From NCBI GenBank assembly GCA_022701365.1, contig JAKUHH010000084.1, positions 682,001-746,000 on the forward strand: a stretch of 64,000 nt of DNA. Reading direction: 5' to 3'. The notes under the pieces were generated by a model. The model was given only the letters and a program-made list of their open reading frames with translations. It made no database searches and was not told the origin of the DNA. Made by a program: the position numbers and the translations under genes. This document shows positions 43,588-53,491 of the stretch, one piece after another. The stretch comes from Mycocentrospora acerina (lineage: Eukaryota; Ascomycota; Dothideomycetes; Pleosporales). The first letter of the stretch is position 1; the number at the start of each line of letters is the position of its first letter.

Positions 43588-45902
43588 ATGGCGTCCGTCA
43601 CATCACTGGACCAGGACATGAAGCGCCTGCGCATGGGGCGATACACGCCGCAAGCCGCCAACGAAGTGCGCAGCTGGATCGAGGAGGCTTTGGGCGAGCG
43701 GCTGCCTGCGGGCGACCTGCTGGATGCACTCAAGGACGGGACGGTGCTATGCAGGTACCTGCCACTTTTACTACACACCACCCATTCACTCTGCGCTCAC
43801 TCTACATTCACTCTACATTCACTCTACATTCACTCTACATTCACTCTGCACTTACTCTGCACTCACCCTCCACTCACTCTGCATTCACCCTCCACTCACT
43901 CTGCACTTACCCAGCATATACACTCCCATTCACCCTTCATATACCCATGCACACAAACACACACACACGCATACACATACACCCCCCACCACCATGTCCT
44001 CTAACATCTTAACCCCCCAGGCTCATCAACCTCGCCGTCCCCGTCCCCGGCGTGCGCTTCAAAAAGTCGGCCATGCCCTTTATCCAGATGGAGAACATCT
44101 CGCACTTCCTCAAGGCCTGCGGCATGGCCCCGCTCAACATGCCCTCGCATGACCGCTTCCTCACCGTCGACCTGTTCGAGGCAAAGGACCCCGCCCAGGT
44201 CCTGCAGTGCATCACCGCCTTCAGCCGCGTCGCCCACGCCGTCAACCCTGCAAAATTTCCAACCACCATCGGCCCCAAGCGCGGAGCTCCTGGCGCATTG
44301 AGTCCTGCGGCAAGCGGCGGCTTTGTGACTCCTGGCATGGTGTCTCCTAGCTATGCGCGCAACAAGGGCCCCGGCTCCGCTACCAGCACGAGCGGCTCCA
44401 GCACCTTTAACCCCCTAAACCGGCCCTCGCCCGACCGTGCCCTCAGCCCTGCGCGCACAGGCGGGTCCAACACGTCCAAGGCGTCTAGCGGTCTTCCTAC
44501 CTCACCCTCTGGCGGCGGCTTCAGCAGCTGGAGCAAGAAGGGAGACGAGGGAAACACTTCGCCGGCATGGAATATCCACCAGTACGGCTACATGGGCGGC
44601 GCGAGCCAGGGCAACCAAGGTATTTCGTTCGGCGCCCGTCGACAAATCACCACGGCAGGGCCCAGTGTGCCCAGCATCGCCGAGAAGGAGCGGAGGCGAA
44701 AGGAGAAGGAGGGCGAGGAAGAGCGACTGCGCCTGCAAGCCGAAGAGGCCGAGCACAAGCGTCGCACTGAGCGCGAGGCCGATGAGGAGCGCGCTCGTAT
44801 CGAGGAGGAGCGTAGCTGGGAGGAAGAGTCACGCAAGCAGCGCGAGGCCAAGGAAGAGCACCTCGAGCAGCAGAAGCGTGAATGGGAGGAGCAGGAGCGG
44901 CAGTGGAAGCTCGACGAGGAGAAGCGCCAGAGAGAAGAGCGGGATGCACAGGCCAAGATTGAAGCAGAGACACGGCGAAAGCGGGCAGGAAGCGACGCCA
45001 GACTCCGCGGCCAGTTTCTCAGTCAGTACCAGTCTGAGCAGGCGATCAAACCACGCAGTCGACGCAACAGCCAAAGTGAAGAGCACAGCGTGGAGCACGA
45101 CCGCATAAAAGAGCTGGAGCGTCAACTAGAAGAAGCCAAAGAGCGCGAGCGCCAATATCAGCTCGAGCGTGACGGCCGCATACAAGAGAAGAAGGTTCGC
45201 TCCCGCTCCAAGAGCCGTGTCCGCGATCGCTCACGAAGTCGTCCACGCCCACAACCCCGACCACGTACCCCCTCCCTCGATGACTCGGCCTCTTCCATCC
45301 CCACCCGCCAAGATAGCCAGGCATCCTGGGTCCAAGCCGACGACCGCGAGTACCTCCGTGATCAATGGGATGTCACTCAACGGCAGCCTGCGCGCCCCCT
45401 CCCTGAGCTCACAGCCTCGACCCGTCCCCTCCCCACCCCCGCAAGCCCCTCCCGCCCACTCCCCGACCCTGCCGCCTACGCAAAGCAAGCCCAAACCCAA
45501 AATCGCACCGACCGGTTCCTCTCCAGCAACCCGCCTCCCATTGCTGCAAAGCCAGTCTCTCATATCCCCCCCGAGCTAACCTCAACCTCTGAGCGCGCCG
45601 CTGAAGACGCCCGCCGCGCCGCCTCGCAGCAAAAAACCAAAGCTGCGGGCTGGGCATCAAAATCCCTGCTAGAACGCGAGATGGAACGCGAGCGCGAACG
45701 CCAAAAGGAGTGGGAGGACAGCCAGCGTGCGCTGCAGAATGCGGCCAAAGACCCGGATGCGGGGACAGGCGGCGGGCAGAGCTGGGATGTCAACCAATAC
45801 GGATACATGGGCGGAGATAGCCAGAACAACGTCAAGGGCGGTGGTATCAACATGGGTGGGAAGAGGCAAATCCTAGGGCCTCGGCCGTTTGGGCCGAGGT
45901 AG
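43588..45902 (+). CDS. Calponin-family protein (CH domain plus two calponin repeats)
   Basis: Exons 43588-43754 and 44021-45902; product 682 aa ending at TAG 45900-45902. A good Kozak-like start (GCCGCCATGG). One calponin-homology domain (about residues 15-135: RYTPQAANEVRSWIEEALGE, LLDALKDGTVLCRLINL, MPFIQMENISHFLKACG) binds actin in this family. Two calponin repeats follow: WNIHQYGYMGGASQGNQG at W239 and WDVNQYGYMGGDSQNN at W644, each with a G(A/G)(R/K)RQI end. Between them lie a Ser/Pro linker, a long Glu/Arg coiled-coil stretch (about 265-440) and a Pro-rich part. This is longer than the yeast transgelin Scp1 (about 200 aa), and the two repeats frame the coil. Likely role: actin-filament crosslinking or stabilisation. 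Downstream the same frame stays open (next entry). Confidence 0.85.
43755..44020 (+). repeat. Repeat-bearing intron of the calponin gene
   Basis: The 266-bp intron contains a degenerate 11-12-bp tandem repeat (CATTCACTCTA and related units) at about 43785-43910, then a CA-rich run. The donor is GTACCT and the acceptor CCCCCCAG. Confidence 0.7.
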
Positions 45903-47531
45903 GATGAGGAGGGGCGGGGGGAGAGTGTCGAGGAGGAGGATGAGGACGATGAGGAAGATGAGGACGAGGAGGATGAGGATGAAGACGAAGAGGAGGAACG
46001 AGGGCGAAGACGAGAACGTGAGGAAAGGAAAGAAGCGGAGGAAGAAGAGAAAGAAGAGAAGAAAGACGTAGATGAAGAGGAGGAGAGGGAGGGAGACGAA
46101 CTACTCGGCGGCGATGAGAGTGGAAACGAGACTTTACAGGGAAAAGTAGACGACGATGAAGAAGACGATCATGATGGCGAAGAAACAGAAACAGAAGTAG
46201 GAGAAGGGGGAGGTGGAGGTGAAGTTGAAGTTGAAGTCGAAGAAACAGACGATACTCTGGCAGAAATCAAGAAGAAGACGAAGAAGATCAAGAAGACAAT
46301 GATGAAGAAGAAGAAGAAACCAAAGGCCCTCTTCAGAGTTCTCGCGCGCAAAGAAGACAACGACAACGACGCCATGGGATGGTGGGAGGTTGTCGATCTT
46401 TGGGACTATCATCTCATGGATTTGGATCTTGACATGGACATGGATATGGATTTCTATCCTCATGCTGAAGTCCATCCACATGTCCAAGTCCATCTAGATG
46501 TAGATGTAGATGTAGATGCAGATCCACATGTCAAAGGAGAGGTAGATGCAGATCCACATGTCAAAGGAGAGGTAGATGCAGATCCACATGTCAAAGGAGA
46601 GGTAGATGCAGATCCACATGTCAAAGGAGAGGTAGATGCAGATCCACATGTCAAAGGAGAGGTAGATGCAGATCCACATGTCAAAGGAGAGGTAGATGCA
46701 GATCCACATGTCAAAGGAGAGGTAGATGCAGATCCACATGTCAAAGGAGAGGTAGATGCAGATCCACATGTCAAAGGAGAGGTAGATGCAGATCCACATG
46801 TCAAAGGAGAGGTAGATGCAGATCCACATGTCAAAGGAGAGGTAGATGCAGATCCACATGTCAAAGGAGAGGTAGATGCAGATCCACATGTCAAAGGAGA
46901 GGTAGATGCAGATCCACATGTCAAAGGAGAGGTAGATGCAGATCCACATGTCAAAGGAGAGGTAGATGCAGATCCACATGTCAAAGGAGAGGTAGATGCA
47001 GATCCACATGTCAAAGGAGAGGTAGATGCAGATCCACATGTCAAAGGAGAGGTAGATGCAGATCCACATGTCAAAGGAGAGGTAGATGCAGATCCACATG
47101 TCAAAGGAGAGGTAGATGCAGATCCACATGTCAAAGGAGAGGTAGATGCAGATCCACATGTCAAAGGAGAGGTAGATGCAGATCCACATGTCAAAGGAGA
47201 GGTAGATGCAGATCCACATGTCAAAGGAGAGGTAGATGCAGATCCACATGTCAAAGGAGAGGTAGATGCAGATCCACATGTCAAAGGAGAGGTAGATGCA
47301 GATCCACATGTCAAAGGAGAGGTAGATGCAGATCCACATGTCAAAGGAGAGGTAGATGCAGATCCACATGTCAAAGGAGAGGTAGATGCAGATCCACATG
47401 TCAAAGGAGAGGTAGATGCAGATCCACATGTCAAAGGAGAGGTAGATGCAGATCCACATGTCAAGGGAGAGGTAGACGAACACGAAGAGGGAGACGGCGC
47501 AAATGTAGCTGTAGATGCAAATTCTTTGTAG
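45903..47531 (+). other. Open continuation of the calponin frame past its TAG
   Basis: The calponin frame (codons starting at multiples of three, stop at 45900) has no further stop until 47529-47531. It would add 542 residues: an Asp/Glu-rich stretch of about 120 residues, a Lys-rich block (KKTKKIKKTMMKKKKK), a short ordinary-looking stretch (NDAMGWWEVVDLWDYH), and the repeat array. The other two plus frames close earlier; one ends at 46071. A GTAGGA donor overlaps the stop codon. Whether the extension is translated by readthrough or alternative splicing, is a separate gene from ATG 46299, or is 3'-UTR, cannot be decided here. Confidence 0.55.
46511..47480 (+). repeat. 30-bp minisatellite, 32 units
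   Basis: Thirty-two copies of GTAGATGCAGATCCACATGT plus 10 further bases, essentially identical except that the last unit has one A-to-G change. The unit is a multiple of three and encodes VDADPHVKGE in the calponin frame. Such homogeneity means recent expansion or active homogenisation. Confidence 0.97.
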
Positions 47532-48111
47532 GTATTCTTTTTTCTTTCTTTTGTCTTTTTTTTTGTTAAAAATATATCTTCATTTTCTTATGGGCTGGGC
47601 TGGGTTGGGATGGATGGATGGATGGATGGATATAGAGATAGACTTGGATTGGATAGGATTGGATAGGATTGATTAGGATGGGATAGGATAGGATAGGCAG
47701 AGGTTTAATACCTTTTTTTTTCTCCCTCTCGTCTTTTTTGGCAGTGCGGTATGAGGCTTATTCGTCTTGCCTGTGGTGATTCGTATCTTGCCTGCCTGTT
47801 TGTCTGTACAGAGTGCGTGATTGACTGACTGGTTGTAAATTCTTCCTAATGGGTATCGTTTTACTTTTACAAAGGACCCCTTGATCCTTGATCCTAATCA
47901 TGCTGTTGCTCTTGTTCCTATTCATTCTCCAAACGCCAGTTGAAACAAAAGCACGCGTCCAAATACAAACATCTCCTTGACATTTTGTCTTTCTCCCTCT
48001 TCACTCTCATAGCGTCCCCTTGTTCAATCTCACAGCATTAGCCCCTGTTGCCATTTCAAATACACTGCCCCAGCCCCTCTTGGTCGCCGCCCCATTGTCA
48101 ACAACACGCTC
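47532..48111. other. Spacer with short simple repeats
   Basis: The 3' flanks of two convergent transcription units. It holds GGAT tetranucleotides near 47609-47635 and GGATAGGATT-type repeats near 47650-47700. No gene. Confidence 0.5.
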
Positions 48112-48799
48112 CTAGCGTCCTGGTGGCCCAGACGGTGGGAATCCTCTGGGTGGCATACCCATCCCTCCTGGTGGTGGGAATGGCAAACCGCCCGGCGGCG
48201 AGCCTGCAGCATGTGGTGGTGGGAAAGGGAAAGGCGGCATGTTCGGGGGTCCGCCGGCCATGTTTGGCGGAGGGAAGGGCGGCATGCCGTTAGGAGGGAA
48301 AGGAGGCATGCCATTTGGCGGACCACCGCGGCCCATGAAGGGAGGAGGCATACCAGGCATTCCTTTGATTGTGTTAGCGTACCAATACATGACAAGACGT
48401 TGAACATGTAGACTGTGTTCACTCACCACCGGGACCGGGAAATCCACCCATGGGCGGCGGCACACCACCTATCATTGGCGGACCCCCCATTGGCGGCATC
48501 CCCATTGGTGGCATCCCCATTGGCATGCCCATGGGGCCACCCATTCCGCCACCCATTGCGAAGCCGCCGGCACCTCCTGTACCGTTGAGGTTGGCCTGGT
48601 AGAGCGGGTTGGCCTGGCCTTCGCTATTGTAGGCATCGGTGATGCTGTTGATGACCTGCTGGGTCTGGTCCGAGGATATTTGCTCGTAGTAGGCTTGCAC
48701 GTTGCGCAGGTGGTTGCGCCCCGAGTTGTGGGCCTTGCGCACCGACATGGAGTCGTGCGTCAGGTAGACATCGCAGTAGTCGCAGAAGAACTTGGGCAT
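48112..48799 (-). CDS. U1 small nuclear ribonucleoprotein C
   Basis: Two exons, 48427-48799 and 48112-48362, joined by a GTGAGT/AAG intron; product 207 aa. The N-terminus MPKFFCDYCDVYLTHDS is the hallmark of U1-C, with the C2H2 zinc finger at C6, C9, H24, H30. The C-terminal two thirds are Gly/Met/Pro-rich (GMPMGMPPMGMPPMGGPP and similar), as in other U1-C proteins. U1-C stabilises pairing of U1 snRNA with the 5' splice site in the spliceosome commitment complex (yeast Yhc1). The assignment is firm. Confidence 0.95.
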
Positions 48800-49965
48800 G
48801 GTGGGTGGTGAAAATGGGGGAGAGTGTGGGGTGGAGGGGTGTTGGCGGGTGCGTGGAGGGCGTGTAGGGACGCGAAGGGTGAATGGCGCGTGGGAGTGAG
48901 AGCTCGAAGAATGTCCATGTCGAGGTCGGCGGTTGGAGGTGCCGATGTCTTGGCGTAGGCATTCGTTGGGTCACGTGGGGGAAGTAGTTACTGTGACAGC
49001 TGTGGTGGGTCTATGGTGTACGCAGTAGTGTGTATGTAACACAGGTAGTATGTGCACCTGTTCTTGTTATATGTGTGCACTCATTCTCATTATAAATGTA
49101 TACTCACTCTTGTCATGTGGGAATAATACAGCCGGTGCTCTTGTCGTAGCCAACATATATCCTCTCTTACCACACCTTGCACACTGCCATGAGATTTGTG
49201 TGCCAAGTAGCAGTGACGGCAAGTGCACACACGGCAAGAGTGAGTACACACACGTGACAAGAATGACTGCACATATATGGCAAGAGTGAGTGCACACACA
49301 ACAAGAGTAAGTGCATACACCACACACTGCCAAGGTACACGGATACACCCACAACAAGAGTGAGTGCACACATGCTGCTAAGGTATACAAGTGCAGACGT
49401 ACAACCATTTATAGGTCAATGTATAGTGAATGCACATGTATAGTAAGAGTGAGTGCATGTACATGACAATTTATGAAGAGAGTGAATGCACATGTATAAC
49501 AAGAGTGAGTACACACACACTCTACCAAGGTACACGAATAAACCCACAACAAGAGTGAGTGCACACATACAACAAAAGCGAGTGCATTAATACGACAAAT
49601 ATATAGTGAATGCATACGTATAATAAGAGTGAGTGCACATGTATAACAAGACTGAGGACATACACGACAACAGTGAGTGCACACACCCTCAGAGTGAGTG
49701 CACACACTAGGTACACGATTGCACACGTGACAAGACCAAGTCCACATACATGACAAAAGGAGTGACATGGAAAGACGGAGATGGCATAACAAAGGTGAGT
49801 GCATCCCGCCAAGCCCACCGGCGACGCTAGCTGCTGGTTGGCTGAATAGCCGAATTTCTCACGGGCTCCCACCATCGACAAGACCCAAACCACGGCTTCA
49901 CTCTCTGTTGCTCGAACTTCTGCCTCCTACCGTCCATCCTCCGCAGAAGCCACTCACCCGCAATC
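48800..49965. other. Spacer with degenerate GAGTGAGTGCACAC tandem array
   Basis: The left part is the promoter side of U1-C. From about 49040 to 49800 the sequence is a degenerate tandem array around ACAAGAGTGAGTGCACACAC, with units of about 20 to 50 bp. Open frames in it read like Cys/His/Ser/Leu runs and are repeat by-products. The last 150 bp form the 5' leader of RACK1. Confidence 0.65.
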
Positions 49966-51248
49966 ATGGCCGAGCAGTTGGTTCTCCGTGGCACCCTCGA
50001 GGGCCACTCTGGCTGGGTTACTTCCCTTGCTACCTCGCTCGAGAAGTGCGCTTCCCCCGCCCTGCCCCGACTGAAGCATTGCGCCCGTACTGACCTCCGC
50101 CCAGCCCCAACATGCTCCTGTCCGCCTCGCGCGACAAGACGCTCATCATCTGGAACCTCACCCGCGACGAGACCTCGTACGGCTACCCCAAAAGGTCTCT
50201 GCACGGCCACTCCCACATTGTCTCCGACTGCGTACGTGTTTGACCCGGCGAGAGGCGCCCGCTGCAACAAGGCGCGGCCAGCGAGCGAGAAGAGCCCACA
50301 GACTAACAGTCCCCCGCAGGTCATCTCCTCTGACGGCGCCTACGCGCTCTCCTCGTCCTGGGACAAGACTCTGCGTCTGTGGGAGCTGTCCACCGGTGTG
50401 ACCACCCGCCGCTTCGTCGGCCACACCAACGACGTCCTCTCCGTCTCCTTCTCCGCCGACAACCGCCAGATCGTCTCCGGCTCGCGCGACCGCACCATCA
50501 AGCTCTGGAACACGCTCGGTGACTGCAAGTACACCATCACCGACAAGGGTCACACCGAGTGGGTCTCGTGCGTGCGCTTCTCGCCCAACCCCCAGAACCC
50601 CGTCATCGTCTCCGCTGGCTGGGACAAGCTCGTCAAGGTGCGTTTCCTGCCTTGCCACTGCGCAGCTCCTCCTCTCCCAGTTTCTATGATGATTTCTATG
50701 TATTTGCTACTTCAGAGCCTCGGCTATGAGACAAACAATCACCTTTATCCTGATTCGACAAACACTATTTTGCCCCTGCAGAAAACACACATGTCCTAGC
50801 TCTAGAAACTGACATGCCACAGGTCTGGGAACTCGCTTCCTGCCGCATCCAGACGGACCACATTGGCCACACCGGCTACATCAACACCGTCACCATCTCC
50901 CCCGATGGCTCCCTGTGCGCCTCCGGAGGAAAGGACGGAACCACCATGCTGTGGGACCTGAACGAGTCCAAGCACCTGTACTCGCTCTCCGCCGGTGACG
51001 AGATCCACGCCCTTGTCTTCTCCCCCAACCGCTACTGGCTGTGCGCCGCCACCGCCTCGAGCATCATCATCTTCGACCTCGAGAAGAAGAGCAAGGTTGA
51101 TGAGCTGAAGCCCGAGTACTTGGAGGTTGGCAAGAAGAGCCGCGAGCCAGAGTGTGTTTCCCTGGCCTGGAGCGCCGATGGCCAGACCCTGTTCGCCGGT
51201 TACACCGACAACCGCATCCGCTGCTGGGGTGTTATGGCGAGGGGATAA
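49966..51248 (+). CDS. cpc2: RACK1 / Cpc2 ribosome-associated WD40 protein
   Basis: Four exons: 49966-50045, 50105-50231, 50320-50637, 50823-51248; product 316 aa, the normal length for RACK1. A seven-bladed WD40 propeller can be read: LEGHSGWVTSL, SASRDKTLIIW, SSSWDKTLRLWELSTG, GHTNDVLSVSFS, SGSRDRTIKLWNT, SAGWDKLVKVWEL, GHTGYINTVTISPDG, SGGKDGTTMLWDL and the final AGYTDNRIRCWGV. RACK1 binds the 40S head and acts in translation control and signalling (Asc1 in yeast, CPC-2 in Neurospora). The third intron hosts a C/D box snoRNA. The gene is convergent with the dienoyl-CoA isomerase gene, 223 bp apart. Confidence 0.95.
50680..50760 (+). ncRNA. C/D box snoRNA, U24/snR24-like, in RACK1 intron
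   Basis: Inside intron 50638-50822. C box ATGATGA at 50686-50692; D' box-like CAGA after the guide TATTTGCTACTT (50701-50712); C'-like box TATGAGA near 50725-50731; D box CTGA at 50750-50753. The guide complements AGTAGCAAATA, a conserved LSU rRNA stretch that U24 modifies. Yeast ASC1, the RACK1 ortholog, carries snR24 in its intron. The second guide (AATCACCTTTATC before the D box) matches the expected rRNA only in part. Confidence 0.75.
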
Positions 51249-51471
51249 ATTTGTGCAGGCGAGGTAGAGTAAGCAGGGCGCATATGGGAAAATTATGATT
51301 CCACATTTTCTGTAGCATGCCATGGGATATGAGTGACGCTCACGCGCGATGGGTTTTGGGCATGGTCAATTCTCTTCCAGGCGCTCAGAGTGAATGAAAA
51401 TTATCAAGTCCATGTTTGTTCTTTTGCTATCGTGTGTGTTTGCTTTGCTACATGGTGCTTTTGTTCTACAG

Positions 51472-53000
51472 TTACAACTTGCTGAAGGTGGGCTTTCGCT
51501 TCTGCAGCCCGCTCGTCATGGCATCTTTGAGGTCCTGTGTCTGCAACATGGCCGCATTCCACACGGCCGTGTAGTTCAACCCATCCGCCACCGTCCTGTC
51601 GCGCGAGTAGTTGATAATCTCCTTTGTGCCTTGCACCGCCACAGGGGACTTTGTCGCAATCAGACTCGCAAGCTTGAACGCCTGTCACATTTGTCAGTCA
51701 GCCAATCAACCAGTCTTTCCAAATCCATGTGCACCCAAAACTCCAAGTACACACAACAAAACACGACACAACAAGACAAGAAACTAAAGGAAGAAAGAAA
51801 GAAAGAAAGAAAAAAAACTCACCTCTCCAACCGCCTGCCCCTTATCCGCCCACACTCCACTCACAAGCCCAACCCTCAGCGCCTCGTCGCTCCCAAAAAT
51901 CCTCGCACTCAACGCAACCTCCTTGATCCACGATAGGTTTCCCACCGAGTGAGGCAGCCGTGACAGCGTGCCGATATCCGCCGCAAGCCCGATATCAACC
52001 TCCTTGACGCTAAACTGCGTCGTGGCGGTCGAGTAGCGGATGTCGCACGCGAGCGACAGGTCGAGCGCGAGGCCGTAGGCTATGCCGTGTAGGACGCAAA
52101 TGACGGCTGAATTACAAGAAAAACGGCAAGGGTTAGTCGAGGGGACAAGAGAGATAGAGAGAATATGGGGGGAAAGACGTACGTTTTTCGCACTTTTCGA
52201 CGGCGGTGATGCAGTCTTGGAAGTCGAGAATGTGGCGCTTGTTTGCGGTTGCGGTTCTGGCTGGGTCGCTGAGCGGGTTGGTGAGGAAGCCTTGGGATGC
52301 TGCCTGTGGGGGGAGTGAGTTTACGTCTTTTTATTTAGAGAGAGAGTGGTGGATCAAGGGAGGGAGGGTTTAAATTACCTGAACGTCCAGACCGGCGGTG
52401 AATGCGCGTTCGCCTGAGCCGGTGAGAATCACGGCGCGGACGTTGGGGTCGTGCGAGAGCTTCTTGAAGATCAGGGAGAGGTTCTGCCACATACTAGTGG
52501 GGGAGGAGACTTGTTAGAATATGTGACTTTCAGATGGATAATGTGAGAGAAAAAAAGAGGAGATGATATCGGTGGTTTGAGTGCCAACGTGCTGGTTCTT
52601 AAGACATGAAAATGCAAATGCGATGAAGAAGAATAATAATAGGAAATAAACAACAGCATCAAACTCCAGAACTAGATAATACACTTCACTTTATCATCGC
52701 AACAACGATACTTGAAATAAAACGATTCCTTTGAAGGGAGAAAAAAAAGAGAGGAGATTATCCTCCATAGGACCTTCAACTACACTTCCACAACAAATGT
52801 AAACCACCAAACGTCTCCAGCAACCCTCAGAAAATAATGTAACTTGGCAAAATAGAAAAGAATTTAAAAAAAAAACTCAATACTCACACCTCCACAAACG
52901 CATTCAACTTCTCTGGCCGCGAAATCTCCACATGCGCCACATATTCCGCAGGGAAAGTGACGTTGTAAAACTCGTATTTATACTCTGTTGCTTGTGCCAT
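51472..53000 (-). CDS. Peroxisomal delta(3,5),delta(2,4)-dienoyl-CoA isomerase (ECH1-like)
   Basis: Five exons: 52888-53000, 52379-52493, 52183-52303, 51823-52106, 51472-51681; product 280 aa. Intron 1 is long (394 bp) for this genome. The protein is in the crotonase superfamily: AHVEISRPEKLNAF near the start, LTGSGERAFTAGLDVQ, then GIAYGLALDLSLACDIRYST and VKEVDIGLAADIGTLSRLP. The last block with its Glu and Asp is typical of ECH1-type dienoyl-CoA isomerases rather than hydratases. It ends in Ser-Lys-Leu, a PTS1 signal, so it acts in peroxisomes, where it shifts double bonds of unsaturated fatty acyl-CoA for beta-oxidation. It is convergent with RACK1. Confidence 0.88.
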
Positions 53001-53491
53001 CTTGTCTCTCTAGTCCCGACTCTTCTTTTGGATCCGGTGGTGGTGCTTGATGTACTTGATGCGCGCTACGTTGCTCGCGTTGAAGTGAAATGTATCTAGT
53101 GGGTGTCTGGGTGGATGGATGGATGCGCAGGAAAGGGGTTTTTCGGAGGTGATCTGCACGTTTCTTCTGGAAGGGGAGGTGCGTTTAGACGTGAGAAGCT
53201 AGGAGGGAAGATGATGGGAGGGTTTGGAATGGCGGCGGGCGCGCGACGTCGGTTGACATGACAGGCGTTGAGCCGCCTGGGGAAGGCGTCGTGCCGAGGT
53301 ATCATGACGGAAGGGGGCTAGTGGGGATTTTCTGGTTTCTCGATGCAATGCACGTGAGAGCTGGGTGGATGGTTGGTGGAGAGGTTGTGCTTGAATAGAC
53401 AGAAACATTTAAAGCAAAGATTGAAATTGCAGAATCAAGTCAAAAGATGTACAACTGTCTACCGAGAAGGAGTAGAAAAGTGGGTCAACTA
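53001..53491. other. Spacer 5' of the dienoyl-CoA isomerase gene
   Basis: Promoter side of the isomerase gene and 3' flank of the large fusion gene. No gene is supported. Confidence 0.5.

Noticed and set aside
46460..47483. Long minus-strand frames of over 320 codons across the 30-bp minisatellite
   Set aside because: They are mirror images of the repeat with no sequence outside it. The plus-strand frame has a better claim because it joins the calponin frame.
49067..49893. Minus-strand Cys/His/Leu-rich frames in the GAGTGAGTGCACAC array
   Set aside because: Composition follows the repeat; no domain and several overlapping frames.
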